Shown here: piece by piece, positions 50,463 to 59,723 of the stretch | Layout: every line of letters begins with the position of its first letter | How positions within the stretch are numbered: the first letter of the stretch is position 1 | Origin: Brucellaceae bacterium | GTDB lineage: Bacteria; Pseudomonadota; Alphaproteobacteria; Rhizobiales; Rhizobiaceae | DNA: 64,000 nt | Direction of reading: 5' to 3' | Assembly: GCA_020637755.1 (NCBI GenBank) | Contig: JACKJW010000012.1 | Span: 1 to 64,000, forward strand | Notes under the pieces: model-generated | Databases searched by the model: none | What the model saw: the letters and a program-made list of their open reading frames with translations, nothing else | Told to the model about the DNA's origin: nothing | Program-made: the position numbers and the translations under genes

Positions 50463-51611
50463 ATGACGACGACATGCGATATCCTGATTGTCGGAGCCGG
50501 GCCTGCCGGGCTGGCGCTTGCCCGCTCGCTGGCGCACTCCGGCCTCGATGTGGCCATCGTCGAGCAGGCGGAGCTTGAAAGCCTCCGGAATCCGGCGCCG
50601 GACGGCCGCGCCATCGCGCTCAACCACGCCTCCATGACCATCCTCGAACGCCTCGATGCCGCGCCGCGCATTGCGCCGGAGCACCGCTCGCTCCTCAAGC
50701 GCGCCGAGGTGCTGGACGGGCCGATGGATGCGGGTTCGCCTGTCTCGCTCGTCTTCGACAGCGCGCGCAAGAATGCCGAAACGCTGGGCTGGCTGGTGCC
50801 GAACCATGCCATCCGCCGGGCCCTGTTTGAAAGTTTCGCCCATACCGGCGATGCCCGTCTGATCACCGGGCTGACAGCCGAATCCGTGCGGCCCGTGCCC
50901 GGCGCCGTGCAAGTGACGCTGTCGGACGGAACGGTGCGGGAGGCGCGCCTGCTGGTCGCCGCCGATACCCGCTTTTCCAGCCTGCGCCGCCAGATGGGCA
51001 TTTCTGCCTTCATGCACGATTTCGGCCGCACCATGATCGTCACCGACATGGCGCACGAGAAGCCGCATGGCGGCACGGCGCTGGAATGTTTCTTCCACGG
51101 CATGACCGTGGCCACCCTGCCGCTTGCCGGCAACCGCTCCTCCATCGTCTTGACGGTGAAGAGCCACGAGGCCGCTGCGTTGATGGCCATGGACCCGGCG
51201 CGCCTTGCCCGCGACGTGGCGGGGAAGCTTGCCGGAAGGCTGGGCGCGCTGACGCCGGAAGGTCCGCGCCATGCCTATCCGCTGGTCGCCACCTATTCCC
51301 ATGCCTTCCATACCCATCGCTTTGCACTGGCGGGCGACGCGGCCGTCGGCATGCACCCGGTTACCGCCCATGGCTTCAATTTCGGCCTGCAAAGCCAGAA
51401 CCTGCTGGAGGGCGAGGTGCTCGGTGCCCACCGGCTCGGCCTCGACATCGGCGCGGGCGATGTGCTGCAGCGCTATGACCGGGCGCACCGGCGCTCCACC
51501 TTCGCGCTGTTCCACGCCACCAACGGCATTGCCAGCCTCTATTCCGATGACCGCCCGCCCGTTTCCTGCGCCAGGCAGGTCTCAGGATCGCCAGCCACCT
51601 GCCACCGCTGA
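50463..51611 (+). CDS. UbiH-like FAD-dependent hydroxylase, C-terminus altered by frameshift
   Basis: FAD monooxygenase of the UbiH/Coq6 type, likely a ubiquinone-pathway ring hydroxylase (UbiM-like from GFNFGLQ). GGAGG at 50452-50456 selects ATG 50463. FAD motifs are ILIVGAGPAGLALARSLA (6-23), ADTRFSSLRRQMG near 165 and FALAGDAAVGMHPVTAHGFN near 285. The frame ends at 51611 after an atypical VSCARQVSGSPATCHR tail. Shifting frame at a CCGC repeat (51551-51561) restores FLRQAGLRIASHLPPLKD and ends at 51652, as relatives do, so about 30 residues are scrambled. It may be a real mutation, phase variation or a sequencing error. Confidence 0.85.
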   Translation: MTTTCDILIVGAGPAGLALARSLAHSGLDVAIVEQAELESLRNPAPDGRAIALNHASMTILERLDAAPRIAPEHRSLLKRAEVLDGPMDAGSPVSLVFDSARKNAETLGWLVPNHAIRRALFESFAHTGDARLITGLTAESVRPVPGAVQVTLSDGTVREARLLVAADTRFSSLRRQMGISAFMHDFGRTMIVTDMAHEKPHGGTALECFFHGMTVATLPLAGNRSSIVLTVKSHEAAALMAMDPARLARDVAGKLAGRLGALTPEGPRHAYPLVATYSHAFHTHRFALAGDAAVGMHPVTAHGFNFGLQSQNLLEGEVLGAHRLGLDIGAGDVLQRYDRAHRRSTFALFHATNGIASLYSDDRPPVSCARQVSGSPATCHR

Positions 51612-51756
51612 AGGACATGGTCGTGTCCCGTCTGCTGGCAGGTCCGCGCTGAGCTTTTTGCCGGCTGTCGCGGCTGCGCCGATTTGGCCATGGCCTTCGG
51701 GCGTGATTTTCGCTATCACGCATCGCAATGCAGCATGAGGCCAAGGGCACAGAGCA

Positions 51757-54429
51757 ATGACGAAATGGGTCTACACCTTCGGGGATGGCGCGGCAGAGGG
51801 ATCGGCCGGCGACAAGAACCTGCTGGGCGGCAAGGGCGCAAACCTTGCCGAAATGTGCGCGCTCGGCCTGCCCGTACCGCCCGGTTTCACCATCACCACT
51901 GAAGCCTGCAACCATTTCTATGCCCATGGAAGGCAATATCCCGAAGCCCTGAAGGGGCAGGTGGAAGCGGCCCTGGCCCATGTCGGCGCCATCACTGGCC
52001 GCGCCTTCGGTGACAAGTCCAATGCGCTGCTAGTCTCCGTGCGCTCCGGTGCGCGCGCCTCCATGCCGGGCATGATGGATACCGTGCTGAACCTCGGCCT
52101 GAACGACCAAACGGTGGAAACGCTGGCCGCCGAATCGGGTGACGAGCGCTTCGCCTGGGACAGCTACCGCCGCTTCATCACCATGTATTGCGATGTGGTG
52201 ATGGGCCTCGACCACGAGGTCTTCGAGGAAATCCTCGACGGGGAGAAGGCCCGCTATGGCGCCGATCTCGACACCGACATCACGGCGGAGCAATGGAAGG
52301 CCATCGTCGAGATCTACAAGACACGCATCATGGAAGAGCTGGAGCAGCCCTTTCCGCAGGATCCGCACGAGCAGCTCTGGGGTGCCATCGGCGCCGTCTT
52401 TTCCAGCTGGATGAACCATCGCGCCATCACCTACCGCCGCCTGCACGACATCCCGGAAGCCTGGGGCACGGCGGTCAACGTGCAGGCCATGGTGTTCGGC
52501 AACATGGGCGAAAGCTCGGCCACCGGCGTGGCCTTCACGCGCAACCCGTCCACCGGCGAGAACAGCCTCTATGGCGAGTTTCTCGTCAATGCGCAGGGCG
52601 AGGACGTGGTGGCCGGCATCCGCACCCCGCAGGACATCACCGAGAAGGCACGCATCGCCGCCGGTTCCGACAAGCCGTCGCTGGAAAAGCTGATGCCCGC
52701 GCTGTTCGACGAATTCGTCTCCTATGCGCGCAGGCTCGAAGCCCATTACCGCGACATGCAGGATTTGGAATTCACCATTGAGCGCGGCAAACTGTGGATG
52801 CTCCAGACGCGCAACGGCAAGCGCACCGCCAAGGCCGCGCTGAAGATCGCCGTGGAAATGGCAGCGGACGGCCTGATCACCAGGGAACAGGCGGTGCTGC
52901 GCATCGATCCGGCCTCGCTGGACCAGTTGCTGCACCCGACCATCGATCCGTCGGCCAAGCGCGATGTGGTGGGTATGGGCCTTCCGGCTTCTCCTGGCGC
53001 TGCCACGGGTGAGATCGTCTTCAATTCCGATGAGGCGGAGGAAATGTCGTCGGCCGGCCGCCGCGTCATCCTGGTGCGCGTCGAGACCAGCCCGGAGGAC
53101 ATCCACGGCATGCATGCCGCCCAGGGCATCCTCACCTCGCGCGGCGGCATGACCAGCCACGCCGCCGTGGTGGCGCGCGGCATGGGCAAGCCCTGCGTTT
53201 CGGGCGTCGGCTCCATTCGCATCGATTACCGCAACGAGACCATGCTCGCCATGGGCCAGACCTTCCGCAAGGGCGATGTCATCACCATTGACGGCTCATC
53301 GGGACAGGTTCTGAAGGGCGCCGTGCCGATGCTCCAGCCGGAACTGTCGGGCGATTTTGCCGCCATCATGGAATGGGCCGATGCCACGCGGCGCATGAAG
53401 GTGCGCACCAATGCCGAAACCCCGGCGGATGCCCGCATGGCCCGCTCCTTCGGTGCCGAGGGCATCGGACTTTGCCGCACCGAGCACATGTTCTTCGACG
53501 GTGACCGCATCGTTGCCATGCGCGAGATGATCCTCGCCGACACCGAGAAGGACCGCCGCGCGGCGTTGGAAAAGCTGCTGCCCATGCAGAAGGCTGATTT
53601 CGTGGAGCTGTTCGAGATCATGGCCGGGCTTCCCGTTACCATCCGCCTGCTTGATCCGCCGCTGCACGAATTCCTGCCCAAGACGGAAGGCGAAATCGCC
53701 GAAGTGGCCGAGGCGATGGGCGTGAAGCCCGATGCGCTGCGCCGCCGCACCGAGACGCTGCACGAGTTCAACCCCATGCTCGGCCATCGCGGCTGCCGTC
53801 TCGCCGTCTCCTATCCGGAGATCGCCGAGGTGCAGGCCCGCGCCATTTTCGAGGCCGCCATCGAGGCCGGCCGGGCCACCGGCGCCCATGTGGTGCCGGA
53901 AGTCATGGTGCCGCTCGTCGGCCTCATGAAAGAACTGGAATACGTCAAGGAGCGCATCGACAAGGTGGCCCGCGAGGTGATGAAGGAAAGCGGTGTCGAG
54001 TTCGAGTATCTCGTCGGCACCATGATCGAGTTGCCGCGCGCCGCCATCCGCGCCCAGATCATTGCGGAAGTGGCCGAATTCTTCTCCTTCGGCACCAACG
54101 ACCTGACCCAGACCACCTTCGGCATCAGCCGCGACGACAGCGCGTCCTTCCTGGAGACCTACCGGCAGAAGGGCATCATCGAGCAGGACCCCTTCGTCTC
54201 GCTCGACGTGGATGGTGTCGGCGAGCTGGTCAAGATCGCCACGGAAAAGGGCCGCACCACGCGGCCCGGCATCAAGCTCGGCATCTGCGGCGAACATGGC
54301 GGCGACCCGGCCTCGATCCTCTTCTGCGAGCAGACCGGCCTGGACTATGTGTCCTGCTCGCCCTTCCGCGTGCCGATCGCCCGCCTCGCCGCCGCGCAAT
54401 CGGCCATCAAGGTGCAGAAGGCGGGGTGA
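51757..54429 (+). CDS. ppdK: Pyruvate, phosphate dikinase
   Basis: Interconverts pyruvate, ATP and phosphate with PEP, AMP and pyrophosphate; in rhizobia it supports gluconeogenesis. At 890 residues the domain order is ATP-grasp (MTKWVYTFGDGAAEG to about 340), swivelling phosphohistidine domain with His468 in GGMTSHAAVVARGMGKPCVSG, and a TIM-barrel PEP domain with the conserved GLCRTEHMFF near 575 and SFGTNDLTQTTFGISRDD near 775. The catalytic Cys region is ICGEHGGDPAS near 845. The Thr two residues before His468 is the regulatory phosphosite in plant enzymes. Confidence 0.96.
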   Translation: MTKWVYTFGDGAAEGSAGDKNLLGGKGANLAEMCALGLPVPPGFTITTEACNHFYAHGRQYPEALKGQVEAALAHVGAITGRAFGDKSNALLVSVRSGARASMPGMMDTVLNLGLNDQTVETLAAESGDERFAWDSYRRFITMYCDVVMGLDHEVFEEILDGEKARYGADLDTDITAEQWKAIVEIYKTRIMEELEQPFPQDPHEQLWGAIGAVFSSWMNHRAITYRRLHDIPEAWGTAVNVQAMVFGNMGESSATGVAFTRNPSTGENSLYGEFLVNAQGEDVVAGIRTPQDITEKARIAAGSDKPSLEKLMPALFDEFVSYARRLEAHYRDMQDLEFTIERGKLWMLQTRNGKRTAKAALKIAVEMAADGLITREQAVLRIDPASLDQLLHPTIDPSAKRDVVGMGLPASPGAATGEIVFNSDEAEEMSSAGRRVILVRVETSPEDIHGMHAAQGILTSRGGMTSHAAVVARGMGKPCVSGVGSIRIDYRNETMLAMGQTFRKGDVITIDGSSGQVLKGAVPMLQPELSGDFAAIMEWADATRRMKVRTNAETPADARMARSFGAEGIGLCRTEHMFFDGDRIVAMREMILADTEKDRRAALEKLLPMQKADFVELFEIMAGLPVTIRLLDPPLHEFLPKTEGEIAEVAEAMGVKPDALRRRTETLHEFNPMLGHRGCRLAVSYPEIAEVQARAIFEAAIEAGRATGAHVVPEVMVPLVGLMKELEYVKERIDKVAREVMKESGVEFEYLVGTMIELPRAAIRAQIIAEVAEFFSFGTNDLTQTTFGISRDDSASFLETYRQKGIIEQDPFVSLDVDGVGELVKIATEKGRTTRPGIKLGICGEHGGDPASILFCEQTGLDYVSCSPFRVPIARLAAAQSAIKVQKAG

Positions 54430-54436
54430 GGAGTAG

Positions 54437-54468
54437 CGTTATACCCAATCTACGGATTGGGTACAACG
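54437..54468. repeat. Palindrome between ppdK and the nucleotidyltransferase-fold gene
   Basis: TACCCAATC (54442-54450), loop TACG, GATTGGGTA (54455-54463) form a perfect 9-bp stem that extends to 14-bp arms with one mismatch (CGTT at 54437-54440 with AACG at 54465-54468). It lies between the ppdK stop (54429) and the next start (54472). There is no T-run, so a terminator is less likely than an operator, a dispersed palindromic element or an insertion scar. Confidence 0.7.
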
Positions 54469-54471
54469 GCT

Positions 54472-55533
54472 ATGAAGTTTGAATTCCCTCGCATCGACAT
54501 GATGCACAGCACTATGGTCGCGGAGCTTCGCGAGCGGTTGTTGGATTCAGCCTTTGATCAGGATTTCCCCGAGGGCGGTTCCTTCATCAAGGTAACGTCC
54601 AAGGGGCGTGGATACTGGTACTACAAGCCGTCATTGAAGGATGGCGTTGCGGACAAGCGCATCTATGTCGGTCCGGTTGACAGACCGGAAATCAACCAGC
54701 GCGTCGAAAAATTCCGGCGATTGAAAGATGATTTCAGGGCGCGCAGGGCGCTGGTGTCTGCGCTCACGCGCGATGCACATCTGTTCCAACCGGAACCGCG
54801 CGTGGGACGGGTGATCGAGACCCTCTGGAAAGCAGGTCTCTTCCGCATGCGCGCCTGCCTGGTTGGGACTGTAGCATTCCAGACATACGGATCCCTGCTG
54901 GGGCTTCGCCTGCCGGGGCAAGCGATGCAAACCGGCGACATTGACATCACACAGTTTCAGGCAATTTCAGTGGCCATTGAAGACAGCCTTGTGCCAATGG
55001 TTGAGCTGCTGCGCAGCGCGGACCCGGGCTTTAGTCCGGTCAACCAGTTGGACGACCGTGCCGGCCCTTCCCGCTTCGTAGCGCCGGGGGAACTTCGCTT
55101 TGAATTCCTGACACCCAACCGTGGAAGCGACGACCTGACCGGCAAGCCAATCCCGATACCCGCACTTGGGGGCGTTACCGCAACGCCACTCAGGTTTCTG
55201 GACTATTTGATCCACCAACCAGTCCAGGCGGTCATGCTGCATGGCGGCGGCATTCCGGTCATCGTCCCTGATCCTGCCCGATACGCCATTCACAAGTTGA
55301 TTGTCGCCGAACGCAGAAAGTCCGGAACGGGAAAGGACGAAAAGGATCTACGTCAGGCGGCGATCCTGTGTGCCGCCTTTCGCCAACTAGGCCGCTTGCC
55401 GGAACTTGGTGAAGCCATGGCTGAAGCATTGGAACGAGGGCCTGCGTGGCGATCGGCAATCTCGGCGTCGATCGACCGGATGAGAAGCTCCACGGACCCC
55501 GAACAAGGAGGTGTTTTCAACAACCTCGTTTAA
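54472..55533 (+). CDS. GSU2403-type nucleotidyltransferase-fold protein
   Basis: A 353-residue protein of the nucleotidyltransferase-fold family named after GSU2403. The two-Asp motif D156-x-D158 lies in TGDIDITQFQ after the VGTVAFQTYG strand, as expected for metal-dependent nucleotidyl transfer. The N-terminal 110 residues (SFIKVTSKGRGYWYY, RIYVGPVDRPEI) are a helical/beta domain common to the family, and the C-terminal helices include RYAIHKLIVAERR. Function and target unknown. GC content is lower than the surrounding genes and a palindrome stands just before it, so it may be acquired. ATG 54472 is preferred over TTG 54457. Confidence 0.75.
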   Translation: MKFEFPRIDMMHSTMVAELRERLLDSAFDQDFPEGGSFIKVTSKGRGYWYYKPSLKDGVADKRIYVGPVDRPEINQRVEKFRRLKDDFRARRALVSALTRDAHLFQPEPRVGRVIETLWKAGLFRMRACLVGTVAFQTYGSLLGLRLPGQAMQTGDIDITQFQAISVAIEDSLVPMVELLRSADPGFSPVNQLDDRAGPSRFVAPGELRFEFLTPNRGSDDLTGKPIPIPALGGVTATPLRFLDYLIHQPVQAVMLHGGGIPVIVPDPARYAIHKLIVAERRKSGTGKDEKDLRQAAILCAAFRQLGRLPELGEAMAEALERGPAWRSAISASIDRMRSSTDPEQGGVFNNLV

Positions 55534-55538
55534 GTTCT

Positions 55539-55913
55539 TCAACCTGCCGTCACGTCCACCTTGTTGCCATAAAACGCGCCGTATCCCGCGATGGCCGTCA
55601 TCTCGTCATAGGGGGCTTCGTAGGCCCAAAGCACATCGCCCTTGCCCGGCTCGGCGGCAAGACGCCAATAGCTGGCCATACCCTTGAAGGGGCAGTGCGT
55701 TGCGGTTTCCGTGCGCACCAGCAGATCGAAGGCGATGTCGGCGAAGGGGATGTAGAGGACCGGCGGATACTGCGCCTCGCGCAGCTCCAGGGCGCTGGAG
55801 CTCTCTGCCAGCATGCTGCCGCCTGCAAGGACCCGAATGGTTCCTGCGAAGGGCGTCACTGTGATCGTGTGGCCGGGATGTTGAGCAAATCCCGGCGCCG
55901 CGTTGCCTGCCAT
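55539..55913 (-). CDS. DUF427 family protein
   Basis: A 124-residue protein of the DUF427 family, a small beta-barrel. HTITVTPFAGTIRVLAGGSMLAESSSALELRE, YPPVLYIPFADIAFDLL, and THCPFKGMASYW are the family blocks; the CPFKG Cys is invariant. Role unknown. It converges on the nucleotidyltransferase-fold gene with 5 bp between and lies downstream of an aminotransferase on the same strand. Confidence 0.88.
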   Translation of the reverse strand: MAGNAAPGFAQHPGHTITVTPFAGTIRVLAGGSMLAESSSALELREAQYPPVLYIPFADIAFDLLVRTETATHCPFKGMASYWRLAAEPGKGDVLWAYEAPYDEMTAIAGYGAFYGNKVDVTAG

Positions 55914-55935
55914 GGCCGCCTCCCTTTCGGTTGCT

Positions 55936-57315
55936 TCACCCCGCAGGCTTCAGCATCCGCACGCCGTCCTCCAGCGCCAGTTCAAGCTTGTCGAACAGCT
56001 CGTTGAGCTGGGCTTCCGAAATGATCATCGGCGGGCAGATGGCCACCGTGTCGCCGATGGCGCGCAGGATCGCGCCGTGGCCTTCGAGCGCCTTGACCAC
56101 CTTCGGCCCGGCGCCGAGTGACGGATCGAACGGCGTGCGCTTCTCCTTGTCGGCCACCAGTTCCACGCCGCCGACAAGCCCGCAGCGCCGTGCCTCGCCC
56201 ACCAGCGGATGGGATTCGAGTTTCGCCATGCGCGCTTCGAATGTGGGGATGAGGGTGCGCACATGGCCCAGAATGTCGCGACGCTGGTAGATCTCGATCG
56301 CCTTGACGCCCAGCGCGCAGCCCAGCGGATGACCGCCATAGGTGTAGCCGTGGCCGAAGGTGCCGATGGCGCGGCTGTGGTCCTCATAGGCCTGGTAGAT
56401 GTCTTGCGGCACCAGCACGGCACCCAGCGGCGCATAGGCCGCTGTCAGTTGCTTGGCAGCGGAAATCGTGGACGGCACCATGTCCAGCGTCTGGCAGCCC
56501 CACCAGTTGCCGGTGCGCCCGAAGCCGTTGATCACCTCGTCATCAATCAGGATGATGTCATGGGCGTCGAGCACAGCCTTGATCGCCGGGAAATAGCCCT
56601 TGGGCGGGATGATGACGCCGCCCGCACCCATCACCGGCTCGGCGATCATCGCGGCAATCGTGTGCCCGCCCTCGCGTTCGATCAGCGCTTCCAGGCTCTT
56701 CACCATCCGCGCGGTGAACTCGTCTTCCGTCTCGCCGCCCTGGCCGAAGCGGTAGAAATGCGGGCAGTCGGTGTGCAGCACGCGGTCCACCGGCAGGTCC
56801 CAGCCCCTGTGGTTGTAGGGCAGGCCGGTCAGCGAGGCACTCATCACCGTCACGCCGTGATAGGCCTTCTGGCGCGAGATGATCTTCTTCTTCTCCGGCC
56901 GCCCCAGCGCATTGTTCATGTACCAGGCGAGCTTCACCTGCGTGTCATTGGCTTCCGAGCCCGACGAGGTGAAGAACACCTTCGACATCGGCACCGGTGC
57001 GATCTCCTTCAGCTTTTCCGCCAGTTCGATGGCCGGTTCCATGCCCTTGCCGCCGAAAAGGTGCGAGTACGAGAGCGTGCGCATCTGCTCGGCCGCCGCC
57101 TCGACCATCTCCTCGTCGCCATAGCCGAGCCCCGCGCACCACAGCCCCGACATGCCCTCGATATAGGCCTTTCCACGCGCATCGAACACGTGCACGCCCT
57201 TGCCGCGCTCGATGATCAGCGGGCCGGTCTCGCGCAGGGTATGGAGGGGCGTGTAGGGATGCAGCACGCTCTCCACGTCGCGGGTCTGCATGTTGGTCAG
57301 GGGCGCGCTGGTCAT
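55936..57315 (-). CDS. Class III aminotransferase (omega-amino-acid--pyruvate type)
   Basis: A 459-residue PLP transaminase from ATG 57315. HPYTPLHTLRETGPLIIERGKG near 20, FTSSGSEANDTQVKLAWYMNNALGRP near 110 (PLP phosphate site), LIDDEVINGFGRTG near 265 (Asp that binds the pyridine N) and the Schiff-base Lys in ISAAKQLTAAYAPLGA near 293 identify the family. Substrates in this group are omega-amines such as beta-alanine, taurine, putrescine or GABA, with pyruvate as acceptor; the choice is not visible. Upstream on the same strand lies the small hypothetical gene. Confidence 0.92.
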   Translation of the reverse strand: MTSAPLTNMQTRDVESVLHPYTPLHTLRETGPLIIERGKGVHVFDARGKAYIEGMSGLWCAGLGYGDEEMVEAAAEQMRTLSYSHLFGGKGMEPAIELAEKLKEIAPVPMSKVFFTSSGSEANDTQVKLAWYMNNALGRPEKKKIISRQKAYHGVTVMSASLTGLPYNHRGWDLPVDRVLHTDCPHFYRFGQGGETEDEFTARMVKSLEALIEREGGHTIAAMIAEPVMGAGGVIIPPKGYFPAIKAVLDAHDIILIDDEVINGFGRTGNWWGCQTLDMVPSTISAAKQLTAAYAPLGAVLVPQDIYQAYEDHSRAIGTFGHGYTYGGHPLGCALGVKAIEIYQRRDILGHVRTLIPTFEARMAKLESHPLVGEARRCGLVGGVELVADKEKRTPFDPSLGAGPKVVKALEGHGAILRAIGDTVAICPPMIISEAQLNELFDKLELALEDGVRMLKPAG

Positions 57316-57398
57316 GTCATGTCCGGTGATGGCTTGATCGGATACCGATGGTAGCGCCGAATGCCGGCCGGACGGAAGGGCCAATGCGGAGCAGCCGC

Positions 57399-57785
57399 TC
57401 AGGCGTCGGTGGCAGGGCTTTCCGCAATGCTTTCGAGCCCGGCCAGTTTGCCCAGCACAGCCGCGTGGCTCAGCGCGAAACGGGCGAAGACATCCTGCCC
57501 GCTGCCGGTGGCGGCACTGATGGTCACGGTACGCCCGTCACATCCCAGCAGCGCCAGCAGCACCTCGTCGCCCGCCTTGATGGCGGCAACGCGCTGGCAG
57601 TTTTCGCCGCCGGGGCAGGGCAGGTCGAAAAGGAGTTGTCCGCCGATGGACAGCGACGCCTGTTCAAGGGCGGTGGCAAAGCCCAAAGTCCCGATATCCT
57701 GGATGTCGAGCGCCATTTCCAGTTCCACCTGTTCCAGCGGGGCTGGAAGGGCAGGGAACATTTCGGTGCCGGTTTGCAGCGTCAT
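57399..57785 (-). CDS. Hypothetical protein
   Basis: A 128-residue protein that I cannot assign. AGGAG eight bases before ATG 57785 supports a real gene. It has no signal or membrane segment. The middle reads LLFDLPCPGGENCQRVAAIKAGDEVLLALLG, with two cysteines seven apart and a beta-like pattern, and the remainder is Ala/Leu-rich. It lies between an aminotransferase (same strand, 84 bp downstream) and a divergent acyl-CoA ligase. No function is inferred. Confidence 0.6.
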   Translation of the reverse strand: MTLQTGTEMFPALPAPLEQVELEMALDIQDIGTLGFATALEQASLSIGGQLLFDLPCPGGENCQRVAAIKAGDEVLLALLGCDGRTVTISAATGSGQDVFARFALSHAAVLGKLAGLESIAESPATDA

Positions 57786-57970
57786 GGATCACTCCTGTCT
57801 CGTTTCCCACCGTCACCCGGCAAGACACTGCGCAGCGAATTTGTCGGCTTTGTGGTCAGCTGCCTTTGCAGTGAAAGCGCAAATTTTTCGCCGTTTGCGT
57901 CCGCCCGTCTGGACAAACGGCGTCGCACGGCCATCATGGCCCGAGCAAAACAAGCCGGGAGGAAATGACC

Positions 57971-59599
57971 ATGTTGGGTTTGATGCAGGATTGGCCACTC
58001 GTCTGCTCCAAGATCATCGATTATGCCGCCATCCAGCACGGGCACCAGGAAGTCGTATCGCGATCTGTGGAAGGCCCGATCCATCGCACCAACTATGCCG
58101 CTATCCGCGACCGCTCCCTGAAGGTGGCGCAATTGCTGGCGCGCGAAGGCATCAAGCCGGGCGACCGGGTTGGCACGCTCGCCTGGAACGGCTACCGCCA
58201 CATGGAAGCCTGGTACGGCATCATGGGGGCTGGAGCGGTCTATCATACGCTCAATCCGCGCCTGTTCCCCAAGCAGATCGCCTGGATCATGAACCATGCC
58301 GAGGACAGGCTCCTTTTCACCGACCTGACCTTCCTGCCCATTGTGGAGGCGATCGCCGGCAAGGTGAACAGCCTCGGCAAGGTCGTCGTCATGACCGACG
58401 CCGCGCACATGCCCGAAACGAAACTGGCCAACGCGGTCTGCTACGAGGAATGGCTCAAGGGGGCCGATGGCGATTTCGCTTGGGTCGATGTGGGCGAAAA
58501 CGACGCTTCCGGCATGTGCTACACCTCGGGCACGACGGGCGACCCGAAGGGTGTTCTCTATTCCCATCGTTCCAATGTTCTCCATGCGCTGATCTCCGCG
58601 CAGCGTGACGGCATGAACCTCGGCGCCCGCGAGGTGGTGCTGCCGGTCGTGCCGATGTTCCATGCCAATGCCTGGGGTATCGCCCATGCCGCGCCGATGA
58701 CGGGCACCAAGCTGGTGATGCCGGGCGGCAAGATGGATGGCGAATCCATCTATGAATTGCTCGACAGCGAAAAGGTCACCATGTCGGCTGCCGTGCCCAC
58801 GGTCTGGCTCATGCTGCTTCAATATCTGGAGCAATCCGGCAAGGAACTGCCCTATATGGACCGCGTTGTGATTGGCGGATCGGCCTGCCCGCGCACCATG
58901 ATCGAAAAATTCCGGGACAACTACGGCGTCGAGGTGATCCACGCCTGGGGAATGACCGAAATGAGCCCTATCGGCTCCATGGGCGCGATAAAGCCGAAAT
59001 TCGCCAATGTGGATTCCGAAACCTGGCTCGACGTGAAGGCCAAGCAGGGCTTCGCGCCCTTCGGCGTGGAAATGAAGATCACCGACGATGAAAACGTGGA
59101 AATGCCGTGGGACGGCAAGAAGTTCGGCCGCCTGAAGGTGCGCGGTCCTGCTGTCGCCAAGGGCTACTACGGCGGTGCGGGGGCCGACCAGTTCGACGGC
59201 GAAGGCTGGTTCGACACCGGTGATGTCGCCCATATCGACCCGGACGGCTACATGCAGATCACGGATCGCTCCAAGGACGTCATCAAATCCGGCGGCGAAT
59301 GGATTTCCACCATCGACCTGGAAAACCTGGCGGTCGGCCATCCCGATGTGGCCGAAGCAGCGGTCATCGGCATCGTGCATCCGCGCTGGGACGAACGCCC
59401 GCTGCTGGTGATCGTCAGGAAGCCGGGCAAGGAGCCGAGCAAGGAGGAGATCCTGTCCTTCATGGAGGGCAAGATCGCCAAATGGTGGATGCCCGACGAC
59501 GTGGCCTTCGTGGACGAAATTCCGCACACGGCCACCGGCAAGATCCAGAAGACGACGCTGCGCGACCAGTTCAAGGATTACACGCTGCCGACAGCCTGA
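57971..59599 (+). CDS. Acyl-CoA ligase (AMP-forming)
   Basis: ANL-superfamily enzyme that activates a fatty or related acid as acyl-AMP then acyl-CoA; 542 residues from ATG 57971, eight bases after GGGAGG (ATG 57965 is closer to the site and less likely). The P-loop YTSGTTGDPKGVLYSHRS is near 180, then WGMTEMSPIGS near 325, WFDTGDVAHIDPDGY near 415 and the catalytic Lys in GKIQKTTLR near 520. Long insertions and overall layout match medium/long-chain ligases and DmdB-like methylthiopropionate ligases; substrate undecided. Confidence 0.93.
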   Translation: MLGLMQDWPLVCSKIIDYAAIQHGHQEVVSRSVEGPIHRTNYAAIRDRSLKVAQLLAREGIKPGDRVGTLAWNGYRHMEAWYGIMGAGAVYHTLNPRLFPKQIAWIMNHAEDRLLFTDLTFLPIVEAIAGKVNSLGKVVVMTDAAHMPETKLANAVCYEEWLKGADGDFAWVDVGENDASGMCYTSGTTGDPKGVLYSHRSNVLHALISAQRDGMNLGAREVVLPVVPMFHANAWGIAHAAPMTGTKLVMPGGKMDGESIYELLDSEKVTMSAAVPTVWLMLLQYLEQSGKELPYMDRVVIGGSACPRTMIEKFRDNYGVEVIHAWGMTEMSPIGSMGAIKPKFANVDSETWLDVKAKQGFAPFGVEMKITDDENVEMPWDGKKFGRLKVRGPAVAKGYYGGAGADQFDGEGWFDTGDVAHIDPDGYMQITDRSKDVIKSGGEWISTIDLENLAVGHPDVAEAAVIGIVHPRWDERPLLVIVRKPGKEPSKEEILSFMEGKIAKWWMPDDVAFVDEIPHTATGKIQKTTLRDQFKDYTLPTA

Positions 59600-59723
59600 C
59601 GTTCGCCGCTCCCGTCTTTGACGCGGGCGCCAACTCCGGCTAAAGCAGGGTCAGGTCCGGGCACGCTTGTCCGGACCGCACGCCCACGAAAACGGAAACT
59701 CCTGCCATGACGGGTTTGCGCGG

